Of a stretch of DNA of 64,000 nt, positions 54,188 through 64,000 are shown piece by piece. Position 1 is the first letter of the stretch. Every line of letters starts with the position of its first letter. Source of the stretch: Bradyrhizobium quebecense (GTDB lineage: Bacteria; Pseudomonadota; Alphaproteobacteria; Rhizobiales; Xanthobacteraceae); NCBI RefSeq assembly GCF_013373795.3, contig NZ_CP088022.1, positions 5,642,001 to 5,706,000 on the forward strand, written 5' to 3'. A program made the position numbers and the translations under genes. The notes under the pieces were generated by a model. That model searched no databases. It was not told the origin of the DNA and worked only from the letters and a program-made list of their open reading frames with translations.

Positions 54188-55258
54188 ATGAGGAAATCAG
54201 CGGTACGCGAGCTTTACATGGTGGGCACGCTATATGTCTTGGCCGCGGGGGTCCTGGCTTCGTCGGCGGCAGGCGCCGATAATGATTTGATGAGCGCCGC
54301 GAGGCGGATTTTCAGGCCGATCCCCTCAATCGTTCCCGCGGTCAAGGACAACCCCATCACCCACGAAAAGGTCACACTCGGCAAGACTCTGTTCTTCGAT
54401 CCGAGGTTATCTGCGAGCGAGGTCATTAGCTGCAATACATGTCATAACCTTGGAACCGGCGGAGTGGATGCTGGCCCGACATCGGTTGGGCATCGCTGGC
54501 AGCTGGGTTCACGTCGCGCACCAACAGTCTACAACGCCGTCTTCAATGTGGCGCAGTTCTGGGATGGTCGAGCGGCAGACCTCAAAGCGCAGGCCGAAGG
54601 TCCCGTCCAGGCTAGCGTCGAAATGAATGCGACGCCCGTTCACGTGGTCGACACATTGAATTCAATGGCCGAGTATATCGTTATGTTCAGTAAGGCGTTC
54701 CCCAGCGATGCAACGCCGGTTACCTTTGAAAATTTCGCCAAGGCCATCGAGGCTTTCGAGGCCACCTTGATCACGCCCGCCGCCCCTTTTGATCAGTACC
54801 TCGAGGGTGATGCGTATGCCCTTAGCGATCGGCAGAAAGCGGGATTAAAGCTGTTTATCGAAAAGGGATGCTCGTCTTGCCACAATGGTATCAACGTCGG
54901 TGGGCAGGATTACTTCGCTTTCGGTGCGGTGGAGCGGCCCGCCGCAAGCCTACTGCCGAGAAACGACAAGGGCCGTTTCGCCGTCACCAAGATGCCCAGC
55001 GACGAGTATGTTTTCCGCTCTGCGCCGTTGCGCAACGTCGCATTGCGGCCCCCCTACTTTCATTCCGGCCAGGTTTGGAGCCTCAAAGAAGCGGTTGGAG
55101 TAATGAGTGAGAGTCAACTCGGCGCGAAGCTTAGCGATACAGAAAAAGATGACATCGTGGCATTTCTGAATTCACTCACCGGGCAGCTGCCTAAGATCGA
55201 TTATCCGATATTGCCCACGCGTACCGACACAACGCCTAAGCCCTCCGTGCACAAATAG
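54188..55258 (+). CDS. Di-haem cytochrome c peroxidase
   Basis: 356 residues from the ATG at 54188, preceded by GAGTGAGG; an upstream ATG at 54146 would lengthen the signal. Signal peptide LYVLAAGVLASSAAGA. Two haem c sites, CNTCH (82-86) and CSSCH (228-232), and the family segments KTLFFDPRLSAS, QFWDGRAADLKAQAEGPV and FRSAPLRNVALRPPYFHSG. It reduces hydrogen peroxide in the periplasm with electrons from cytochrome c. A consensus sigma54 promoter suggests expression in low oxygen or in symbiosis. Confidence 0.93.
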   Translation: MRKSAVRELYMVGTLYVLAAGVLASSAAGADNDLMSAARRIFRPIPSIVPAVKDNPITHEKVTLGKTLFFDPRLSASEVISCNTCHNLGTGGVDAGPTSVGHRWQLGSRRAPTVYNAVFNVAQFWDGRAADLKAQAEGPVQASVEMNATPVHVVDTLNSMAEYIVMFSKAFPSDATPVTFENFAKAIEAFEATLITPAAPFDQYLEGDAYALSDRQKAGLKLFIEKGCSSCHNGINVGGQDYFAFGAVERPAASLLPRNDKGRFAVTKMPSDEYVFRSAPLRNVALRPPYFHSGQVWSLKEAVGVMSESQLGAKLSDTEKDDIVAFLNSLTGQLPKIDYPILPTRTDTTPKPSVHK

Positions 55259-55888
55259 AGCCATCACCGCAGCAGAACCAGACGTTTGTCGCGCAGGAAT
55301 GCGGTTCGCTGCGGCGAAGTGAAAAGGCACGGTCTCAAGCTGGAGCTCGCTCACACTCTGGACAGCAAAAAGCAATCCGGCTCCGAGTTCCTGCGGGTGC
55401 CATCGGCTTTGACATAGAAGCAAACATTGCCCGAGCGTGCCGTGAGCTCTTATATCTCTCCTTCCATCAGCCCCCCTCGCCTGACCTGGCAAGCGCGAGT
55501 GACCAGATCGTCAAAGCGCTTCAGGCGATCGTTCCGACGATGGGTGAAACGTCATCGATCGCTGATCGTGACCGAACTTGCAGTTTGATACAAGGCCGAC
55601 AAGACGGATTTTGCTCCGATTATGGTGCACACGATCCGGGTCGCGAACAGCTCGCCCGTCAGTTCCTTTCGACTGTTATTTGTCGCGAGGACCAAGCACG
55701 ATGTCGCGCAGCTTCGCGATGCTCGCCGTCGCGCGAGCGGCCTTCGTGCTCCTGATTGGGGAGCGCAACTGATGCGGCCCTCGTCAATCCGTCCTCGATC
55801 GTCGGTGTCAGAAAGGTGCCGCGCGCCGATCCGGATTGAAGCAGGTATTGCCGGGTATAGCGCTGTTAGACGGACTCGCGATAGGTCT
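55259..55888. other. Stretch between peroxidase and peptidase pseudogene
   Basis: About 630 bp. Fragments of sense such as RACRELLYLSFHQPPSP and SDQIVKALQAIVPTMGE suggest a degraded gene, but the family could not be recognised. Confidence 0.4.
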
Positions 55889-58229
<2,341 letters not shown>

Positions 58230-58450
58230 CGCTCCTAATTGTAGGCTGAAGTCAATCTGAGTGACTTCCCGATTGATATGCCATTTCCGGTGGACACAGC
58301 TGTCCTTTGTCGTGCCCTTGATTCTTTAGTGACGCCTGCACTAGCCTTTGGTAAGAACAGAACCGTTCGGCGTTCTGATGGACATTGGCGGCTCGCCAGA
58401 GCTGCAAGCGCCTCAAACAATCCACCACATCGCATATCGCCGCACGAACA

Positions 58451-59866
58451 GAGCTATCGCTGAAAGTTGGTGACGGCGGGAATCGGGAAGGCGGCATATC
58501 GTGGGGGTGCTTGACGCCTCCACTTCTCCACCGAAGGAGCGATATGCCGTGTCCAAAGATAACATCATCAAGTTGATTCAGCCAGGAAACGTCGACGATC
58601 AACTCACCGAAATCTTGCGCAATGGGGCGCGTGCTCTGTTGGCCCAGGCGGTCGAGGCCGAGGTCGCGGACTTTCTCGGCAAGCATGCCGATTTGAAGAC
58701 TGCGGACGGCCACCAGCGCTCGTGCGCCACGGTCACCTGCCGGAACGCGAGGTGATGGATGGTATCGGTCCGGTCGGCGTCCGCCAGCCGCGTGTACGCG
58801 ATCGCGAGGCGGAGGCTACCGATCCCGACCGCATCCGGTTCTCTCCGTCGATCCTGCCGCCCTACATGCGCCGCTCGAAATCGATCGAGACGCTGCTGCC
58901 GATCCTTTACCTGAAGGGTATCTCCACCGGCGACTTCTCCGAGGCTCTGGCGGCGCTGCTCGGCAAGGATGCTGCCGGGTTGTCGGCATCCGCCATCGGC
59001 CGTCTGAAGGACGGTTGGCTTGACGAGCACACCGCGTGGCAGAGGCGCGATCTGTCGGCGAAGCGCTACGTCTACATCTGGGCCGATGGCATCCATCTCC
59101 AAGCACGCCTCGAAGACGAAAAGCATTGCATCCTGGTGCTGATCGGCGCGACGCCGGAAGGCCGCAAGGAACTGGTCGGCTTCACCGATGGCGCCCGCGA
59201 GAGCGCGCAGGACTGGCGCGATCTGCTGCTCGACCTGAAGCGGCGCGGGCTCGGCGTGCCGCCGCGGCTCACCATCGCCGACGGCGCGCTCGGGTTCTGG
59301 AAGGCCGCCGGCGAGGTCTGGCCGAAAACGCGCGAGCAGCGCTGCTGGGTACACAAGACCGCCAACGTGATCGCCAAGTTGCCGAAGAGCCAGCAGCCTA
59401 AAGCCAAACGCGCGTTGCAGGAGATCTGGATGGCCGAAACCAAGGCCGCCGCCGAGCTGGCGTTCGACGCCTTCATCGAGAGCTATACGCCCAAATACGA
59501 GAAGGCGGCCGACTGCCTGAGCAAGGATCGGGACACGCTACTGGCGTTCTACGACTTCCCGGCCGAACACTGGAAACACCTGCGGACCACCAATCCCATT
59601 GAAAGCACCTTCGCTACCGTGCGCCACCGCACGATCCGATCGAAGGGCTGCCTGTCCAACAGAACGGCGCCCGCGATGGTCTTCAAACTGCTTGAGGCCG
59701 CGCAGAAAAGCCGGCGTCGTCTCGATGGCCACAACCAGTTGCCAAAACTCGTTCTCGGTGTGACATTCAACGACGGGATCGAGGTCATCGCCAAACCGAC
59801 TGACCGTCAGCCCATAACCGCCGCCGCCTGACCGGCCGCGCCGTCACCAAAATTTGGCGATAGCTC
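58451..59866 (+). mobile_element. IS256-family element
   Basis: Ends GAGCTATCGCTGAAAGTTGG and, inverted, GAGCTATCGCCAAATTTTGG. Flanking 8-bp repeats CACGAACA (58443-58450) and CGCGAACA (59867-59874) differ at one base, so the insertion is older than the IS66 ones. One transposase gene, frameshifted. Confidence 0.85.
58549..59831 (+). pseudogene. IS256-family transposase, one-base deletion
   Basis: The first frame reads SKDNIIKLIQPGNVDDQLTEILRNGARALLAQAVEAEVADFLGKHADLKTADGHQR. One C is missing at about 58720 (CAGCGCTCGTG, expected CAGCGCCTCGTG), and the reading continues in the next frame VRHGHLPEREVMDGIGPVGVRQPRVRDRE. The mutator-type core YVYIWADGIHLQARLEDEKHCILVLIGATPEGRKELVGFTDG, IADGALGFWKAAGEVWP and WKHLRTTNPIESTFATVRHRT follow to a normal end. 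Catalytic Asp and Glu are present, so only the frameshift inactivates it. Confidence 0.87.
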
Positions 59867-60600
59867 CGCGAACACGCGATCCGCCTGTGATTGCTGCAGC
59901 ACCGACGTTACGGTGTTGCCTCCACGCCGCTTATCGCGTGCAGACTCTATGCCAACGAGTAGTGTACCTCCGCGTTCTTTTGACTACGATATCGTCACCC
60001 GACAAGATCGGTCATTGTTGAAACAAGGCGCCAGTCTGAGGAGCACAAAACGCATGCAGTGTCGGCCAGCTGTAGCGACAGATGTCCGGAATGTCATTGC
60101 GAATGGGAGGTATTTGTCGCGCCCGTTGCCAAATCACTCAAACAAGTCGCCTCAGGATTTCGGGAAGCGCGGACTACGCTGACCGTAGGATCGCGATAGA
60201 TCAACCCGATGAGAACTTACCCGATCAGCTGTGGAGGCAACCGGGGATATCCATCATCATAGATCGTTAACCGGATCGGGCGACAAATTGGATAATCTAA
60301 GCTTTTGCATCAAGAGCGATCGTCACGACCGTGCGGTCACCAGCCCACTTCTCGACGCAAGCCCGCAGCATCTTCAGCTTTTGACTTCGTCTACCCTGCA
60401 TGGCCGGTTGGCGACGCGAACGTCTGAAACCCAACGATACAATGCGGCCATTCCACACACTGTGCTCCGACCTATGCGAGTTCACGATGAGCCGAGCAGG
60501 CTCGCGCACCCTATTTTTGAACGGCACGCGGATTGCTGGGTAAGGAGCAAGGGGCTGCCGCGTCGAAAGCTCCTCGCGGCGAACCACCCTCGGAGTCCCA
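59867..60600. other. Stretch without recognised gene
   Basis: About 730 bp after IS256. Short frames only, no motif or ribosome-binding site on either strand. Confidence 0.45.
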
Positions 60601-60753
60601 ATGAGGCTTATCCGATTGATCCTGGTCGATCTGAGTTTGATGCTGCTTGCTCCGCAAAAAGCGGAAGCCATCAATATCGGCGCCGGCGCACATTTTAATT
60701 TCGGCTATCAACACTGTGGCGCCATTGGATTGCCAGCCGCGAGGCCGTATTGA
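60601..60753 (+). pseudogene. Truncated exported protein (signal peptide plus stub)
   Basis: MRLIRLILVDLSLMLLAPQKAEA looks like a signal peptide with an Ala-x-Ala end. It is followed by INIGAGAHFNFGYQHCGAIG and a stop after about 50 residues. Family not recognised; probably the 5' end of a lost gene. Confidence 0.35.
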
Positions 60754-61122
60754 ACTGGCGCGATAGCCCACGCCTCCACAGCGAAACGACGCAAGCCATG
60801 CCATTTCAACGATTGGATAATCTCCGTCCGGCCAACCCGGCTACGAATTGCGCGACACTGGAACCCCACCTTACCTGTGTCATCGGCAAACGCGCGCGGG
60901 AGCGTTCGATTGCCGCGATGTTCGATGGCGCGGAGACGCATAAGATGCCGGCTGTCGTAACACCGTCAATCTGCAATCCAGCGACGACCTAGTGGCCTCC
61001 CCGGGGGCGGAGACCCCGCGCTGGAACCAAACAGACTGGATTGTCGGCGGCATGGTGATCATCTCCCTTGCGGCCATTCCGCCCGCGACCGTGATTGATC
61101 GCTACAGCAGAGGTGCAGGCAA
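60754..61122. other. Remnants before the ModC-like gene
   Basis: About 370 bp. The last 110 bases read in one frame as ETPRWNQTDWIVGGMVIISLAAIPPATVIDRYSRGAGK with a TGA that overlaps the GTG of the next gene. This looks like the end of a membrane protein, perhaps an ABC permease. The rest shows no gene. Confidence 0.4.
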
Positions 61123-62319
61123 GTGAGATACGCAAAACCTGGCCATATCGAAGTCGCCTTCAACGGCTCTCTCGCAGCAGTCCCCCTAGATGCACAATTC
61201 AGCGTACCAGCTAAAGGTGTCACGGCCGTTTTCGGTCCCCCTGGGTGCGGCAAGACCACGCTCGCGCGCTGCATCGCCGGCTTTCAGCGTCTACCGAGCG
61301 GATTCTGCGCGATCGATGGCGAGATTTGGCAGGACGAGACCACGTTTCGGCCGCCCCATCTGCGTCCCGTCACGTATGTATTCCACCGACCGGTCCTTTT
61401 TTCCCATTTATCCGTCAAGCGTACCCTTTTGTATAACGCGAAACAATCCAAGCCAGCACTGATCGACTTTGATGGTGTTGTCGAATTGCTCGACTTGGCG
61501 TCACTGCTTGACAGTTCGCCATCACACCTTTCGGGCGCCGAGCGACAGCGGCTTGCCCTTGGCAGCGCGCTGTTGGCCCAACCCCGGCTACTTTTGCTGG
61601 ATGACCCGCTCATTTTGCTCGACCGCCCCGCCAAGCGCGAGATTATGCCATTTCTCGAGCGCATACGTGAACAGCTCACGTTGCCGATGATCTATATCAG
61701 CCATGACATGGCTGACATCGAGCGCTTTGCTGATCATCTCGTCATGATGAAAAATGGCATTGTGACTGCGGTCGGTCCCCTGCATGCCATACAGAGCAAT
61801 CCAGCGCTTGCCGTGCGCGGCGAAGCGGCGGTCTGCATCGACACCGTAGTCGGCGGCTATGACGGGCGCTACGGGCTGATCATCCTCCGCCTCCAAGGTG
61901 CGCGTCTGTTGATACCTGGACCGCCCTTGAGACCAGGCGCGCAGCTCCGGCTGCGCATCGCAGCCAGCGACGTCAGCATCGCGCGCGAGGCCCCGCGCGC
62001 AAGTTCCATGCTCAATATCTTTCCGGCACGCATCAAGGCCTCTCTGCCGTTCGACGAAGCTGAGGTCACGTTGGTTCTGGCTCTCGAAACTGGCCGTTCG
62101 GGCGCGCCACTTTTGGCCCGCATCACACGCCGCTCCTTTGATGAACTAGGCCTTAGCAATGGAACGGGCGTATTCGCCGAGGTCGCGCGAGCCTTGCCGG
62201 CCGTGCTCCCCGAGCGGTTGCTCATAACGCCTTCCACACCGGCAGGAGAAGCTCGACACGTAAGTGTCGACGCGAGAAACAAACAGAAATCGGACCACGG
62301 CCATGATCGGCAACCTTGA
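61123..62319 (+). CDS. Degenerate ModC-like ABC transporter ATPase
   Basis: 398 residues from a GTG that overlaps the preceding stop. The plan is that of molybdate importer ModC: ATPase domain (1-220) and a C-terminal MOP/TOBE-type part (SMLNIFPARIKASLPFDEAEVTLVLALETGRSGAPLLARITRRSFDELGL). Walker A is GPPGCGKTT (38-46) and the H-loop YISHD is normal. Three other core motifs deviate: Q-loop Gln is His (YVFHRP, residue 88), the signature reads LSGAE rather than LSGGE, and Walker B ends LLLLDD (156-161) with Asp in place of the catalytic Glu. It may be weak or inactive. No intact modA or modB is near; a DUF2478 pseudogene overlaps its end. Confidence 0.8.
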   Translation: MRYAKPGHIEVAFNGSLAAVPLDAQFSVPAKGVTAVFGPPGCGKTTLARCIAGFQRLPSGFCAIDGEIWQDETTFRPPHLRPVTYVFHRPVLFSHLSVKRTLLYNAKQSKPALIDFDGVVELLDLASLLDSSPSHLSGAERQRLALGSALLAQPRLLLLDDPLILLDRPAKREIMPFLERIREQLTLPMIYISHDMADIERFADHLVMMKNGIVTAVGPLHAIQSNPALAVRGEAAVCIDTVVGGYDGRYGLIILRLQGARLLIPGPPLRPGAQLRLRIAASDVSIAREAPRASSMLNIFPARIKASLPFDEAEVTLVLALETGRSGAPLLARITRRSFDELGLSNGTGVFAEVARALPAVLPERLLITPSTPAGEARHVSVDARNKQKSDHGHDRQP

Positions 62320-62872
62320 AGAAATCGATCCGAATGCTGTGGCTGCGATTTTCTACCGGCCGAAAGACGACGTCGATAGGTTGCTCGCCGATTTCGTTCA
62401 GGATCTTGCGCGGCAAGCCGTACGCGTCGACGGCGTCGTCCAGCGTCGCTTCTGGGCAACAAACGGTACGCACCTATGCTTGCAGTGGACGTTGCGACGG
62501 GGCAAGAGATCTCGATTTATCAGTCACTCGGCAGCGGAGCTACGTCCGGTAATCTCAATACGACTGGACTTGCCGAAGCCGCAGCTGTCGCTTCCCGGGC
62601 GCTTTGCGACAAGGTCGATCTCCTTGTGATCAGCACATTTTGCCAGACAAGAAGCCGTTGGCCACGGCCAGCGCGCCAAATTCACAGAGGCCACCACCCG
62701 CGGTGTGCCACTCTTGACGGCCGTTCCAAGAACATGTCTTGCTGATTGGCAAACTTTCACTGGGGACATTGGTAGGTTGCTACTAGTGTCGAGGAATGGT
62801 GGCGCGATATCTCCATCCCGCCAGCGCGCCGCCCGGGCGTTAGTCGCGGCTGCGGCCATTTGGGCGCTATGA
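62303..62872 (+). pseudogene. DUF2478 family gene (molybdenum-associated NTPase-like), frameshifted
   Basis: Reads MIGNLEEIDPNAVAAIFYRPKDDVDRLLADFVQDLARQAVRVDGVVQRRF, then shifts frame (about 62470) to MLAVDVATGQEISIYQSLGSGATSGNLNTTGLAEAAAVASRALCDKVDLLVI. It shifts again (about 62640) to RQEAVGHGQRAKFTEATTRGVPLLTAVPRTCLADWQTFTGDIGRLL and ends AAAIWAL. DUF2478 proteins are often encoded with molybdenum transport genes, as here. Two frameshifts make it a pseudogene. Confidence 0.75.
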
Positions 62873-63388
62873 TACCGGACAGCTTGATGACGTATGTGTG
62901 TAGTTCGGATATGTTGACCCCGAAATCACCCGTCGGGCTACTTCGCCGACAACGAAAGCAAGCTTAGCTCCGGCGTCCGCCCTACATTGTGAGCCACCGT
63001 GATGCTCTGTGAACGTGCTGATTGCGGACCCTGATCGGCAAGAAGCCGCACTTCGACAAGCTGCGCGCGTGCTTTACCCGGTCGACGCTAGCATCACCCC
63101 CTCAGTCGGTTTTGCAGTGCCTGTCGATCGAAGACGGATCGTCGATTCAGGTCCGATTGCCGTCTTTGCTGCAGTCCTCGAACCCGGACCGTGCACTGGC
63201 TGCGGATCTTCGGAACCGCGGCAACCCAATCGCCACATAGTGTGGCCCTAACCGATACTCCAACGCGAACATCGCGCATCCGCAAAGCATGATTGAAAGC
63301 GAGTGTGAGATTCAATCGAAACATGGATCAAATTCACGCAGCCACGTCACTAGTTGGCGTCGTCTCAGCAATCGGGTCTTGAGAACGG
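62873..63388. other. Stretch before the peroxiredoxin promoter; short remnant
   Basis: About 515 bp. One frame reads KLRACFTRSTLASPPQSVLQCLSIEDGSSIQVRLPSLLQSSNPDRALAADLRNRGNP (about 63050-63235), protein-like but without start, possibly the end of a degraded gene. Family not recognised. Confidence 0.4.
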
Positions 63389-63389
63389 A

Positions 63390-63405
63390 TGGCATATAGC
63401 TTGCT
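63390..63405 (+). promoter_or_regulatory. sigma54 (-24/-12) promoter of the peroxiredoxin gene
   Basis: TGGCATATAGCTTGCT: GG-N10-GC with TTGCT at -12; only the C of TGGCAC is T. It lies 47 nt upstream of the start codon. A NifA site (TGT-N10-ACA) was not found in the preceding 150 bp. Confidence 0.7.
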
Positions 63406-63451
63406 TCACCGGTGAGGCACGATCACCATAAAACAAACTCGTGAGGACAGC

Positions 63452-64000
63452 ATGCTTGGAATTGGAAACCAGTTGCCGCCGTTCGAAGTCACAGGCGTGA
63501 AGCCCGGCTTTCAAGCGCAAGAAGAAGAAGGACAGAGTGCGTTCGAGACGCTGACAGAAACAAGCTTTCCAGAAAAGTGGAAGATCATCTTCTTTTATCC
63601 CAAGGACTTTACGTTCGTCTGCCCAACCGAAATCGCCGAGTTTGGCCGGCTGTCCAAGGAATTCGCCGACCGCGATGCGATCGTACTGGGCGGTTCAACC
63701 GACAACGAGTTCTGCAAGCTCGCCTGGCGACGCTCACATGTCGACCTTCACAACCTACCGATCTGGCAGTTTGCCGACACAAAGGGGGCCCTGGTCGATG
63801 GCCTTGGCGTGCGTTCACCCGAGGGTGTCGCCTATCGCTACACCTTTATCGTTGACCCCGACAACACAATCCAACACGTCTATGCGACTAATCTCAATGT
63901 CGGGCGCAGCCCCAAGGACACACTCCGCGTTCTGGACGCGCTGCAAACCGACGAGCTCTGTCCCTGCAACCGCGAAGTCGGCGGCAAAACCCTGAAGGTT
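63452..64000 (+). CDS. Peroxiredoxin (AhpC-type), 3' end cut by the window
   Basis: The frame is open from the ATG at 63452 (GTGAGGAC upstream) to the right edge, 183 residues. The peroxidatic Cys is in PKDFTFVCPTE (residue 57). The conserved Arg/Thr environment and FIVDPDNTIQHVYA follow, and LCPCN (170-173) holds two C-terminal Cys as in AhpC proteins that work with AhpD. It reduces peroxides in the cytoplasm. The sigma54-type promoter suggests expression in nitrogen-fixing conditions, as for other symbiotic peroxiredoxins. Confidence 0.9.
   Translation, partial: MLGIGNQLPPFEVTGVKPGFQAQEEEGQSAFETLTETSFPEKWKIIFFYPKDFTFVCPTEIAEFGRLSKEFADRDAIVLGGSTDNEFCKLAWRRSHVDLHNLPIWQFADTKGALVDGLGVRSPEGVAYRYTFIVDPDNTIQHVYATNLNVGRSPKDTLRVLDALQTDELCPCNREVGGKTLKV

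Overview
The window is high-GC alphaproteobacterial DNA and looks like the edge of a Bradyrhizobium symbiosis island. The diagnosis rests on a rhizobial type III secretion system (T3SS) of the Rhc/Nol/Nop kind, tts boxes (TtsI-type promoter elements), a NopE-type effector with two self-cleaving DUF1521/MIIA domains, NopA and NolB homologues, -24/-12 (sigma54) promoters, and very dense insertion sequences with many decayed genes.

Layout. 1-3.9 kb: core-like chromosomal genes (end of a tartrate/D-malate dehydrogenase, a haloacid-dehalogenase-like gene, cysE, a DUF2852 membrane protein and a TetR regulator with a shared 19-bp operator). 3.92-10.17 kb: a 6.2-kb palindromic mobile block made of two inverted, almost identical 2.64-kb IS91-type copies around an IS630-type transposase. 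It ends 15 nt from the stop codon of rhcU. 10.2-18.7 kb: a tightly overlapping minus-strand operon nolB-rhcJ-nolU-nolV-rhcN-y4yJ-rhcQ-rhcR-rhcS-rhcT-rhcU behind a tts box, with the secretin fragment rhcC1 (nolW) divergent. 19.5-20.4 kb: a decayed effector gene behind a tts box. 20.5-23.8 kb: class I ribonucleotide reductase nrdAB behind a cobalamin riboswitch. 24.4-27.5 kb: a small tts-box gene and an intact IS66. 28.0-29.8 kb: nopE. 30.4-35.8 kb: a plus-strand operon nopC-nopA-sctD-sctX-sctY-rhcV-y4yS. 35.8-37.8 kb: a broken nopP-like effector gene and a decayed ferritin-like diiron gene. 38.6-42.1 kb: an intact IS66 and an IS5-type element. 42.7-44.2 kb: two adjacent P-loop ATPase genes of unknown role. 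44.4-48.9 kb: an IS630 remnant and an IS66 broken by an IS110. 49.2-51.3 kb: an effector-like SKWP-repeat protein. 52-64 kb: a small Cys-rich exported protein, a di-haem cytochrome c peroxidase behind a sigma54 promoter, an S9 peptidase pseudogene, an IS256, a degenerate ModC-like ATPase, a DUF2478 pseudogene, and the start of a peroxiredoxin behind another sigma54 promoter.

Together the minus-strand operon supplies inner rod, inner ring lipoprotein, sorting platform, ATPase and export apparatus. The plus-strand operon supplies needle, second inner ring, SctX/SctY and the export gate RhcV. With rhcC1 most of a T3SS is present. Not seen here are rhcC2, the regulator ttsI and a translocon gene. 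NopE, the SKWP protein and two or three small or broken genes are its likely cargo. The right-hand genes (peroxidase, peroxiredoxin) look like micro-aerobic or symbiotic oxidative-stress functions. All coordinates and motifs were read by eye, and family assignments come from remembered family features without database search.
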